Below are positions 28,072 through 36,384 of a DNA stretch of 64,000 bases, in pieces. Position 1 is the stretch's first letter; each line of letters begins with the position of its first letter. The notes under the pieces are model-generated. The model searched no databases, was not told where the DNA came from, and saw only the letters and a list, made by a program, of their open reading frames with translations. The stretch spans positions 1 to 64,000 of the forward strand of contig NZ_JBGIYY010000015.1 in the NCBI RefSeq assembly GCF_041380235.1, written 5' to 3'. This DNA comes from Glaciecola sp041380235. GTDB lineage: Bacteria > Pseudomonadota > Gammaproteobacteria > Enterobacterales > Alteromonadaceae. The translations under genes were made by a program, and so were the position numbers.

Positions 28072-29217
28072 TTAATACCATATTGAGCCATAGATCTTGA
28101 ACACACTCGCAGAAAAGCCAAATAAAGGCTCCTCACCAATTGGGCCTTCGGCGGTGACGTCACGGAAATCTTCGTAATCGAAGTTCATATAGTCATATTC
28201 AAAATTGATGCTGCTTTTCTTGATCGTCGCAGTCTGCGAAAATTGCCATTCGTAGCTTAAACCAATGCCCACGGTTAAGCCGGTATACGTGCTCATTTCT
28301 TTGTCCCGTGCCATAAAGTTAAACTGGTCTTCACGCTGGAAAATATCTTGGTAAAAATCGGCAGCTTCTTGGGAGTAATAACGCACAAATACGTCTAGCA
28401 AAAAGCCATTGTGGGGATGCAGATATCCAAAGCGGAAGTTGTTGGCTTCAATGCCCCAAGAGTCACTGTATACACGAGCATCCGCATAAATAGCGGCTCG
28501 ATAGGGTAAGTAGTAATTGGCATTTACCGAGTAAGCGTTAGACGAGCGCGTATTGGGATAAGTCTCAGTGACAAAACTAAAGCCTCGCGCAGCATCAGGA
28601 TCAATAAAACGAATGCTTCGGTATGGGTTGTTGAGATAACCTTCGTCTGAAATATGCTCGGCATTAAACCCAACAATTAGGCTTTTGGTTAGCACTTGGG
28701 TCAAACCGAAGCCAAATTTTTGTCGATCAGCCTCTTCAGAGAAGGACTCATCGCCACGTCGACCGACTTCATCCCACCCTTTAGAATATGACAGTGAGAT
28801 GCTCGATAGATCACCAAAAAAGTCTTGGCTGACGCCTACATAAACAGAATTAGCTTCAAAATCGTTTTCGCTGCTGTTGGTCATACTGACGCTGAGCAGT
28901 GTTTTCTCATGCAAAAAATCGGTACCTACCGTGGTTTCTTTGCGCTCTTCTTGATAAGGCGAAGCGGTTGCCCTGACATCAATAGACGCTCCCGACACCG
29001 TATCTACGTAGTAGTTGGCTGATACCGAAACCTGAGTACCGATGGCTTTTCTGAGTAGCACCGCCGGTCCGTCAATCGTCACACCATCGCCTTCATAACG
29101 ATGGTACATCACGTCCGATCGGTCTTCGGGCAGCACTGCTGCCTGACTCAGCGTTGCAAGAGTAGCGCAGGTCAGTAAGCAAATAACAGCAATCTTGCGG
29201 TTAGCGCAAAAGATCAT
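28072..29217 (-). CDS. DUF3570 outer-membrane beta-barrel-like protein
   Basis: This 381-residue protein has a signal peptide (~1-26, ending SQA). Segments VMYHRYEGDGVTIDGPAVLL, VSANYYVDTVSGASIDV and then TASPYQEERKE with TVGTDFL are the DUF3570 signature. The rest is alternating aromatic beta strands ending in Trp-Tyr, as expected of a barrel inserted by the Bam machinery. Its ATG shares a base with the stop of the DUF4266 gene (TAATG). DUF4266-DUF3570 pairs are common in Proteobacteria, often with TlpA-like and ApbE genes, but their biochemical role is unknown. It may be the outer-membrane channel or receptor for the redox subset. Confidence 0.85.
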   Translation of the reverse strand: MIFCANRKIAVICLLTCATLATLSQAAVLPEDRSDVMYHRYEGDGVTIDGPAVLLRKAIGTQVSVSANYYVDTVSGASIDVRATASPYQEERKETTVGTDFLHEKTLLSVSMTNSSENDFEANSVYVGVSQDFFGDLSSISLSYSKGWDEVGRRGDESFSEEADRQKFGFGLTQVLTKSLIVGFNAEHISDEGYLNNPYRSIRFIDPDAARGFSFVTETYPNTRSSNAYSVNANYYLPYRAAIYADARVYSDSWGIEANNFRFGYLHPHNGFLLDVFVRYYSQEAADFYQDIFQREDQFNFMARDKEMSTYTGLTVGIGLSYEWQFSQTATIKKSSINFEYDYMNFDYEDFRDVTAEGPIGEEPLFGFSASVFKIYGSIWY

Positions 29218-29489
29218 TAATTACACCCACAGCCACCGCCAGCGCCACCATCAGCACCTCTGGCGCCTTCACGAGACTCATTGACGTGTTTTGCAAAAGA
29301 CAGTGCAATAGGGTTGCGGTTCATGCTCATAATAGGGTCAGCTAAATTACTGCGTTCAAAAGGCTTAACCCAAGGTTCAATGCTTGCCAACTGCCAACTG
29401 TCATCCATATTGTCAAAGGTGGAAGCACAGCCCCCTAGGTTTAGACCTGCTAGCAGTAGAGCTAGGGTTTTTAATTTAGTCATTCGCAT
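29217..29489 (-). CDS. DUF4266 small lipoprotein with Cys-Gly-Cys-Asn tail
   Basis: This 90-residue precursor has signal and lipobox LNLGGC (Cys21). The middle shows WQLASIEPWVKPFERSNLAD, PIMSMNRNPI and then a SFAKHVNESREGARGA segment. The C-terminus is Gly-rich and ends exactly in GGGCGCN, placing Cys87 and Cys89 just before the last residue. This is the DUF4266 family. The conserved paired cysteines at the extreme C-terminus suggest a thiol-relay, metal-binding or maturation tail, and TlpA encoded three bases upstream could act on them. It is translationally coupled to DUF3570. Confidence 0.88.
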   Translation of the reverse strand: MRMTKLKTLALLLAGLNLGGCASTFDNMDDSWQLASIEPWVKPFERSNLADPIMSMNRNPIALSFAKHVNESREGARGADGGAGGGCGCN

Positions 29490-29491
29490 TA

Positions 29492-30031
29492 CTATTCCTC
29501 CCGCATCAGCATTTTGATGGCTTTTTCGTATTTCACTTCATCGCCCTTACGATATCCAAGATGGAGTAAACGTTGATTGCCGTCACGATCAATGATTACC
29601 GTGGTGGGCATGGCATTGACGTCATATAGCTGACTAACGTTACCATCAGTGTCGTAAAGCACGGGGAATGACACTTCTATGTCATCGAGTAAAACATTTG
29701 CCTTATCAGGATGGTCATCTACATTTACGGCTAATATTTCAAAGCCTAAATCTCGATACTCTTGATAAATTTCTTCCATTTCAGGCAGCTCTTCTCGACA
29801 TGGACCGCACCAAGAGGCCCAGAAATTGACCATTACAATGTTGCCGCGCTGTTCCGAAAGGCGAATGTTGCCGCTCTCTTTACTCTTTAAGGTAAAGTCA
29901 GGAGCCAGCGCTGGTTCACTGGCCAACGCGCTTGAGCTTGACAAAATAAGCGCTAACAGCACGCTGCAGGCGCTAATGCTTTGAGCGAATTTGCTGACAT
30001 TTTGAAGCTTGAGATACTGCATATTTTTCAT
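29492..30031 (-). CDS. TlpA/ResA-like periplasmic thiol-disulfide oxidoreductase
   Basis: This is a 179-residue exported thioredoxin-fold protein. The signal peptide covers ~1-38. The mature domain has APDFTLKSKESGNIRLSEQRG, NIVMVNFWASWCGPCREELP with the active pair Cys75/Cys78, an AVNVDDHP strand and the cis-Pro loop NAMPTTVIIDRDG. TlpA/ResA proteins reduce disulfides, often keeping CxxCH apocytochromes or other thiol proteins ready for maturation. In this operon the candidate partners are the Cys-Gly-Cys tail of DUF4266 and the CxxCH proteins encoded upstream and divergently. Confidence 0.92.
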   Translation of the reverse strand: MKNMQYLKLQNVSKFAQSISACSVLLALILSSSSALASEPALAPDFTLKSKESGNIRLSEQRGNIVMVNFWASWCGPCREELPEMEEIYQEYRDLGFEILAVNVDDHPDKANVLLDDIEVSFPVLYDTDGNVSQLYDVNAMPTTVIIDRDGNQRLLHLGYRKGDEVKYEKAIKMLMREE

Positions 30032-30117
30032 AAAAACTCTCTCTTATTAACGGTGTATGTGCCCTATGTATTTGCGTGGTATTTAAAACCGCCAAGTAAT
30101 TATCTAAGGCCCTTAAT

Positions 30118-30828
30118 CTAAAAGAAAAAAGATGTGGATATGGTATAAGTTAAATTTTGTACGTTCTTTTCGGCGCCAATTATATCGCTGTTGAAAATGT
30201 GGTCGCGAACGTCTAAGCGCACCGCAAAAAAATCGGTCAATAGGAGTCGGTAGCCGGCACCCGCTGACAGCGTGAAACGTTCGTCTCCTCCAAATTCGGT
30301 GCTGCCTGCACCTAACGTTAGGTACAAATCAGTGTTAAGCACCAAGTTATCCGTGACAAATAGCTCACCATTAAAGTTGTAGCCCAAAGACACATCGTAG
30401 TAGCTATAATCTCGCTGTGCTTCGGTTAAAAACGGGGCGCCGCCTGAAAGCACTTCAAAGCTTGTCTCACCTGCAGTGGTGGCTCCATAAGTGCCTTCGA
30501 TAAACAGGTTTTCGTTGACGTGGTAGGCAATCCGCGCGCCATAAATCACATTGGATTCAAAATCTTCGATACTGATCACGCCGGCAAAGGCCGTTACTTC
30601 GATATTTTCAGAGTCAATATCAAACTCTTTGATGTCTCGACGCTCAATATTTGGGTCAATATCTGGGCTTTGTGCATTGCTCGAGGCCTGAGCTTGGGCA
30701 TTTGATACCACTGATAAACTTAAGGCCATCGCTACCAATAATGCCGTCAACGTTAGACTTGCCGAAACCATAACGCGCGGCGCGGTGAGGGTATTTGTTT
30801 TGCTAAAAGCTGAAATGATTCGATGCAT
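30118..30828 (-). CDS. Outer-membrane beta-barrel protein (Glt/OMP_myx_plus-like)
   Basis: I start at ATG 30828 (MHRIISAF), which has AGGAC 8 bases upstream and lies 16 bases after the preceding stop. A long signal peptide ends SNAQAQA. Mature segments NIEVTAFAGVISIEDFESN, GARIAYHVNENLFIEGTYG and then SYYDVSLGYNFNGE resemble the outer-membrane beta-barrel domain described from Myxococcus and relatives, and the chain ends in Phe-Phe-Phe, a barrel C-terminal signature. A GltA/GltB/GltH-like role as the outer-membrane partner of the motor is inferred. Confidence 0.75.
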   Translation of the reverse strand: MHRIISAFSKTNTLTAPRVMVSASLTLTALLVAMALSLSVVSNAQAQASSNAQSPDIDPNIERRDIKEFDIDSENIEVTAFAGVISIEDFESNVIYGARIAYHVNENLFIEGTYGATTAGETSFEVLSGGAPFLTEAQRDYSYYDVSLGYNFNGELFVTDNLVLNTDLYLTLGAGSTEFGGDERFTLSAGAGYRLLLTDFFAVRLDVRDHIFNSDIIGAEKNVQNLTYTISTSFFF

Positions 30829-30844
30829 TTGCAATGTCCTAATA

Positions 30845-31612
30845 TTAAAAAAACACGCTGGCACCCAGCATCCACTGGTCCAGTCGTTCTTGTTCGTCGC
30901 GGTCGGTCAAAGCCAATAAAGAACGGTACTCTGCTCTTAGAAGCACGCTTCTGGTCAGGTAATAACGAACGCCAGCAGCCACTTCATAATGACTCGACTT
31001 TCTTATTTCATTGCCGCTTTGCACCAGGTTTGCACGAGGCTGCGTGCGAATTTCACCCGTGCCTATGGCTAAATATGGGCTGATCTTCCAGCCCGGAAAC
31101 AGGGTGTGACGCATGCGTATCGACCATATTTTGTTATCTGAGAAATCCCCTAAGGCTTGGGTATAACTTGCATCAACGCTCAAGTTACGGGTCCATACCC
31201 ATGTGCCCACCAGCGTCATTGCCGAAATATTGTCTAGTACACCGCCGGCGATACTGATTTCCCAATCGCGGGTTTGATAATCATCAAAGGTTCCTGACGA
31301 TGCCATCAAGCCACTGCCATCTGGCAAGGCCGTCTCAAGCAAGCTTTCTTGTCTAATCCAGCCCTCAAGGGTTTTCTCGCCGCGGCCATCGATACGCACT
31401 TTGTACCATCCAGTACGCGACATCAAAATCTCGACGTTTTCACCCTTGCTTACCACATGAAAAACGGGGTATTCACTCGCAGGACCAGTATGAACGTCAA
31501 TAAATGGACTGGTCACTACCACATTCAGTTCGTCTGCATGCCCTTGCATATGAAGCGCAAAAATAATAAAAATTAAGCTGGCTCGCCACCGAGCAAACAC
31601 GCAAGATCCCAT
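30845..31612 (-). CDS. SH3-domain outer-membrane beta-barrel protein
   Basis: This 255-residue protein has a signal peptide to ~Ala26 and a bacterial SH3 domain at ~30-95 (SPFIDVHTGPASEYPVFHVV, a GENVEILMSRTGWYKVR strand, GWIRQESLLE). A membrane beta-barrel follows, with strands such as LVGTWVWTRNLSVDASYTQA, YLAIGTGEIRT and AAGVRYYLTRSVLLRAEYRS, ending in Phe-Phe. The SH3 module may bind peptidoglycan, tying the barrel to the wall. It lies 7 bases after the HzsA-like gene and 16 bases before the second barrel gene, so two barrels are made together, like the paired barrels of Glt complexes. Confidence 0.78.
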   Translation of the reverse strand: MGSCVFARWRASLIFIIFALHMQGHADELNVVVTSPFIDVHTGPASEYPVFHVVSKGENVEILMSRTGWYKVRIDGRGEKTLEGWIRQESLLETALPDGSGLMASSGTFDDYQTRDWEISIAGGVLDNISAMTLVGTWVWTRNLSVDASYTQALGDFSDNKIWSIRMRHTLFPGWKISPYLAIGTGEIRTQPRANLVQSGNEIRKSSHYEVAAGVRYYLTRSVLLRAEYRSLLALTDRDEQERLDQWMLGASVFF

Positions 31613-31619
31613 GTGTTAA

Positions 31620-34334
31620 TTAGTCCTCGGGTGCATCAAAAGGATTGTTATAATACTGTCCACCTATATCCAACCACTCTGCAATTAATCTAAGTTCTGA
31701 CGGTGATAACCATCCTTGATGGCTGCCACTTTCAAACATTGCAAAAAACGTACCGCTTGCCAATGCCCCTTGAGTATTCATACTTGCTCTTACCCCAACC
31801 GTCTGAGTTATGGGAATTGGGTTGCCTTCAGGGTCTAAAATTAATTCGCCGTCTTCGTCTACCAGAAATACTGGGTCGCCATTTTGGTCAAGCACCGGCA
31901 CTAGCCTGTCTAGCAACGCGCCTTCCACAATTTCGACTTGATTGTCATTGAACATCAGTTCGCGGTAGCTAGTAAGCAAATCAGGGTCATCGCTTGACGG
32001 TGTATTGCTTAAATCTAGCTGGGCGAGCGGTACTTGAAGCAGACCTTCAGAGTCAGCGGGCGAATGACATGAACTGCAGGTATTATCTTGCAGCACATTG
32101 CCTAACTCATCAGCTACAATGCGCGGCAAATCGATGATCGGTGCGATACTGTCAGGGTAATTAATCACCGAGCGGCAAATTGGCGTCCAATTTTGCGCGC
32201 AGGCGGCAGTTACTGGCAATGCGGTTTGCAAATCAGCGTAAGCATAGGTAAATGACTCAGCCGGCGTCTGCGAAGTAGGATCTGCCCAGATATCTTCGAA
32301 AGAAATATCCGGTGAGAGCGTCTGCAGGCCACGCACTCGCGTGAGGGTTTGTGCCATGGTTTCGCCTAAATCTGCAAACAACTCTGGGTTAGTATTTGGG
32401 AAAGGCACGCCAGTATTAGGTGCCCCAGCATTTATTGACATTGGCTGTGCGTCAATTCGACCGTGGGGCGCAACGCTGTTGCTAGTATGGCAACCTATAC
32501 AGCTTTTTTGCTCACCGGGCATAAGCTGTAGCCAGTTTTGGTGGCGCTGAGAAATTCGTTTACCGCTCGCATTAACCACTGAAATACTAAAGGGGATATT
32601 TGCAGGGATGGCGACTTCTACTGAGCCGTCAGGTTGAATCGGCGTGTATCCAACAATTTCGCGCATCAGTTGATCGCGAGAGCGGCCAAAGGCGCTATTG
32701 TCAAAATCCAATACCTCTTCGTCTGGAATAGACACGCTTTTAACCACTCTTAAAAATCGAGCAGGTCGTTGGCTCGCTGGTGTTTGCAGAGGATCACTCA
32801 TTGCCACTAGGCCAGCAGCGGTGGTATCGCTGCCGTCTATGTCATATACGCTTTGAATATGCAGCACACCTAACCCGCCATCTATCAAGGCTAAGTTGCT
32901 GCGGTCAATAGTGCTGTCTGGATTAGCGGGAAACGGTCGACTCTCCATGGCAACCACTTCGCTAATTGCGGTAAGCTCTTGTGCAATGGTCAGCGGAAGC
33001 TGCGTACTTTGGCTGTTTTGTCCTGCTTCTTCAGCACCGGGGTCAAACATCCACAGTCCGTATACAGATGGGGCTACTTCAAACTCAGGATTTGCCAGAT
33101 TATCATCCGAACACGGCGCAATAGTGCGGGCAGCACTGGCATCAGCGCCTTCTGGAAGGGGCTGATAGAGCAGGCACTGCGACCAGCTAAATATGATCCT
33201 GCCACTGCCATCCCAAAGCGGGTAAAGCGCATTAATGTAACCTCCAGGTGAAATATCTGCCGCTAAATCAATGCTATCAAACAGAATATTGGCTTGGGCT
33301 GGTCCGCTAAGGCTCTGCATACTGTCAATGGGACGCATGTTGTCTACAAAGCCATCAATGTCAATACTGATGTACTGGGTACCAAATAATGGCGTCGAAA
33401 ACGAGTTGATACCCATTAACACTTTGCCCTCAGGGGTCACGCTTGTGTTGGCATATTGCACATCATTAAGACCGGGTACAGAGCCATGACTGTGACGACC
33501 ATACATTAAGGTTAAGTCACTGCCATCAGCGTTCATTTGATACAGATTAAAGCCTTTATTTGAACCGGCTTGGTCCCACCGGCTAAATAGTATTTTTCCG
33601 TTCGGCAAAACGCTTGGATCGAGATCATGGCTTTGATTGAACGAGATTTGCGAGATGTTGCTGCCATCGCTTTCCATAATATGAAGCACCGACGCGGGCA
33701 CATCCAAGCCTTCTTCTAGGCCAGCATATTGAGGCTTACCCTCATCTAACAGCCGAGCCTGATTACCACGTTGACGGGTTGAGCTGAAGACTATCCGTCC
33801 ATCGGCAAGGTAAACCGGTCCGGTATCGTCTCCTGCCTCAGCTAATCTGTCGGAGGCAATCGGCCTAGATAAAGTGTCAGTGCCAAGCTCGTATTCGTAT
33901 ATATTCCAGCTGGGTAGTTCATCCATGCCGTTTAACTCAGGCCCTCTTGCGGCAAAGATTAAACGTGTGCCGGTGTAATCGCGCTCTAAGTCTTTGATAT
34001 CGACTTGCAGTGGGTCGCCATTTTGATCCGTAGGGGTGGCGTCATCGCCAATGATTAATGTAAGTAACCGTGGAGTAAGATCTATGATGGCAGCCGAAGC
34101 GCTTGCCCTCTCCTTGATAATCAGCGATGCACCCGGAATGAATTCAGCCGGCTGAGTTAAATCGCGAGCCGGCTCGCCCTCTGAGACTGAAAGCTGGCGT
34201 TCAATATACGCAATAGGTATATCGACAACAATGGGATCTGGCTCTTGTTCCTCGTTAGACACAACGGAGCCGCCGCAGGCCCATAGCAGGGTAAGCAAGC
34301 TGAGTGTTATGACCAATCGAAAAATATTTTTCAT
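31620..34334 (-). CDS. HzsA-like di-haem lipoprotein with PD40-type propeller
   Basis: I start at ATG 34334 (AAAGGT 8 bases upstream; lipobox WAC with Cys20) instead of 34 codons earlier. The 904-residue protein has repeated propeller blades (DGRIVFSSTRQRGN, NGKILFSRWDQAGS, SGRIIFSWSQC; ~130-430), then a domain with CIGCH at 612-616 and a C-terminal c-type haem site CSSCH at 753-757. This layout resembles the alpha subunit of hydrazine synthase and related proteins widespread outside anammox bacteria, so hydrazine synthesis is not implied. It is exported as a surface or periplasmic lipoprotein and is the first gene of the minus-strand operon. Confidence 0.78.
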   Translation of the reverse strand: MKNIFRLVITLSLLTLLWACGGSVVSNEEQEPDPIVVDIPIAYIERQLSVSEGEPARDLTQPAEFIPGASLIIKERASASAAIIDLTPRLLTLIIGDDATPTDQNGDPLQVDIKDLERDYTGTRLIFAARGPELNGMDELPSWNIYEYELGTDTLSRPIASDRLAEAGDDTGPVYLADGRIVFSSTRQRGNQARLLDEGKPQYAGLEEGLDVPASVLHIMESDGSNISQISFNQSHDLDPSVLPNGKILFSRWDQAGSNKGFNLYQMNADGSDLTLMYGRHSHGSVPGLNDVQYANTSVTPEGKVLMGINSFSTPLFGTQYISIDIDGFVDNMRPIDSMQSLSGPAQANILFDSIDLAADISPGGYINALYPLWDGSGRIIFSWSQCLLYQPLPEGADASAARTIAPCSDDNLANPEFEVAPSVYGLWMFDPGAEEAGQNSQSTQLPLTIAQELTAISEVVAMESRPFPANPDSTIDRSNLALIDGGLGVLHIQSVYDIDGSDTTAAGLVAMSDPLQTPASQRPARFLRVVKSVSIPDEEVLDFDNSAFGRSRDQLMREIVGYTPIQPDGSVEVAIPANIPFSISVVNASGKRISQRHQNWLQLMPGEQKSCIGCHTSNSVAPHGRIDAQPMSINAGAPNTGVPFPNTNPELFADLGETMAQTLTRVRGLQTLSPDISFEDIWADPTSQTPAESFTYAYADLQTALPVTAACAQNWTPICRSVINYPDSIAPIIDLPRIVADELGNVLQDNTCSSCHSPADSEGLLQVPLAQLDLSNTPSSDDPDLLTSYRELMFNDNQVEIVEGALLDRLVPVLDQNGDPVFLVDEDGELILDPEGNPIPITQTVGVRASMNTQGALASGTFFAMFESGSHQGWLSPSELRLIAEWLDIGGQYYNNPFDAPED

Positions 34335-35128
34335 AGAGCGACCTTTAAATGCAATGTGTGTTCGCTTAGCCATGTAAAAGAACATCACTATAAGGATAAC
34401 GGCAGCAACTTGAATTTTGCTAGTGTCGCGATTCAACGACGAGCGGCGAATACTAAGCTGATTTTGAAATTATATAGCAGCTCTATTCAGCAGCATGACA
34501 GCCAATTTTGATCCAAACAATTTGAGTTATTGCTTGGAGTACATTGACAGCGTTGAGGTCATGGCACAATTTCGCCATTTATATTTAGGCATGTAATTTG
34601 ATAACTAAGTGAGATAAGCGCAACCCCGCAAAAGGGTTATTAAAAACATTTGATTATATTTATTAGTTATAAAACTTTTATCATTTAGCAGACGCGGGTG
34701 TTAAGCGTCACCTCAATCAAAAAGACTCTAAAAAAACATAAACTATTGAAATATATAAATTTTATATTCAAAACTTCTTTAAAAACCATCGTTTAGCCCT
34801 TTCTATGTGGAATATTTGCGACTGATCTTTAGGATTTTCTTGGATACAACATCATGCTCACATAAATAATACTCATAAAATCAATATCTTAAATAAAGGG
34901 CACGTTTCTTGTAAAGGCAGCAACAGACCGCGTCAGTACCCAAAAAGCGCAAATACAAAAACATGCAGAAATAAAAAGTCGTGCACAAAGCACATTAAGG
35001 CGATAAAGACTTGTAAGACGCAAAAAGCGTGTTATCGAGATGGTTATCAAAAAGTACACCCTACGCCTCAACGCGATAACTAAATGAATGCTTAATGTGT
35101 GTATAAATGAGGAAAAGAGGAGTTAGTC
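34335..35128. promoter_or_regulatory. Long AT-rich divergent intergenic region
   Basis: These 794 bases separate the HzsA-led operon (minus) from the cytochrome/LamG/DUF1501 operon (plus) and must contain both promoters. The middle (about 34,630-34,880) is strongly AT-rich. A GACGC...GCGTC stem lies at 34,691-34,709 without a T-run. No protein-coding frame with a ribosome site was found, and a 60-codon minus-strand frame at 34,889-35,071 is not convincing. The length leaves room for activator sites or a small RNA. Confidence 0.5.
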
Positions 35129-36382
35129 ATGCAAAATTTTATTGTTACTCAACATACCAACAGATCTCTGAAAAAGAGGTACGGCAAAAGAGTAGCGGCT
35201 GCAGGACTTAGTGCAATGTTAGCATTTAGTGCCAACGTCCATGCTGACTCGCTCACTCAGGCAAAGCGGATGCACGACCGTTTGGCAGGTGTTCCCGGCA
35301 CGCAGCTTACCTTAGAAGAAATGGCCGATTTAATTACCCAAGGCAATCCCGAACAGGCCGCCTACCTTGCCATGCAATCACCTTCTTTTTACAACGTCAC
35401 CTTAAAAAACTGGGTCACGCCATGGACTAACGAAGAAGCCGATGTATTTGCGCCATTGAATGATTACACCGCTACGGTGATTGGGATCGTGCGTGACGAC
35501 ATCGACTTTCGCGAAATTTTAATGGGTGACATTGTATATGTAGCGCAAGGCGTTTCTGGCATACCTGCCTACAGTTTAAATAATAACGACCACTATGAGA
35601 GTTTAGAGAATAACGGCATCGACTTGTCTAGCGCATTAGTGCAAAACACCCAGTCTGCCGTAAGCGGATTGCCTCCACAAGCAACTGCCGGCGTGATGAC
35701 CACTCGCGGCGCCGCCAAGTCATTTTTTAAAGACGGCACCAACCGTGCAATGCTGCGCTTTACGCTGATGAACCACTTGTGCACAGACTTAGAGCAGCTT
35801 AAAGATACCAGTTTACCCCCTGACCGCATTCGACAAGATTTAAGCCGCAGTCCTGGTGGTGATAGCCGCATTTTTGCAAACTCCTGCGCGGGTTGCCATA
35901 ACGGTATGGATCCTCTTGCCCAAGCCTTTGCTTACTATGAATACGAGTACAATGTAGGCTCCGACCCTGAGGGCGAAAATGGCCGTATTATCTACAACAG
36001 CGAAGGGCAAAACGACCCGCAGACCAACTCTCGCGTAACCGCTAAACACCGTATTAACAGTAATAATTTTCCATTTGGCTTTGTCATTGGCGATGATCGC
36101 TGGGACAACTATTGGCGCGAGGGTATCAATCAAACTCTTGGCTGGTCTGAGCAACTTAGCGGCTTTGGCTATGGCGCTAAAAGCATGGGTGAAGAGCTCG
36201 CAAATAGCAAAAAATTTGCCTCATGCCAAGTCACTAAAGTATTTGAAAACGTGTGTTTAAGACGCCCGCAAAACGCTGCCGACAGAGCGCTTATCGCGTC
36301 TGCCACCAATGACTTTATGAGCTCAGGATATCGCGTCAAAGAAGTCTTTGCACAAACCGCCACTTATTGCGCAGGAGAATAG
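35129..36382 (+). CDS. Exported mono-haem c-type protein (DUF1588/DUF1592-like)
   Basis: This 417-residue protein has GAGGAG ribosome site and signal peptide to ~Ala39 (AMLAFSANVHA). A helical first half contains LVQNTQSAVSGLPPQATAGV. The block AGVMTTRGAAKSFFKDGTNR, then FTLMNHLCTDLEQLKD and the haem motif CAGCHNGMDPLA (Cys253-His257) recall the DUF1588/DUF1592 sets of cytochrome-like proteins known from Planctomycetes. A second Cys pair lies near the C-terminus (FASCQVTKVFENVCLRRP). It is the first gene of an operon whose next gene starts two bases after its stop. A structural or redox role is likely; the substrate is unknown. Confidence 0.68.
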   Translation: MQNFIVTQHTNRSLKKRYGKRVAAAGLSAMLAFSANVHADSLTQAKRMHDRLAGVPGTQLTLEEMADLITQGNPEQAAYLAMQSPSFYNVTLKNWVTPWTNEEADVFAPLNDYTATVIGIVRDDIDFREILMGDIVYVAQGVSGIPAYSLNNNDHYESLENNGIDLSSALVQNTQSAVSGLPPQATAGVMTTRGAAKSFFKDGTNRAMLRFTLMNHLCTDLEQLKDTSLPPDRIRQDLSRSPGGDSRIFANSCAGCHNGMDPLAQAFAYYEYEYNVGSDPEGENGRIIYNSEGQNDPQTNSRVTAKHRINSNNFPFGFVIGDDRWDNYWREGINQTLGWSEQLSGFGYGAKSMGEELANSKKFASCQVTKVFENVCLRRPQNAADRALIASATNDFMSSGYRVKEVFAQTATYCAGE

Positions 36383-36384
36383 CC

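Noticed and set aside
31620..34334. Anammox-type hydrazine synthase
   Set aside because: Only an alpha-subunit-like layout is present, without beta/gamma subunits; such HzsA-like proteins are widespread in other bacteria.
34889..35071. Minus-strand 60-codon hydrophobic frame
   Set aside because: There is no ribosome site, the Arg/Cys-rich composition is atypical, and it lies in the divergent promoter region.
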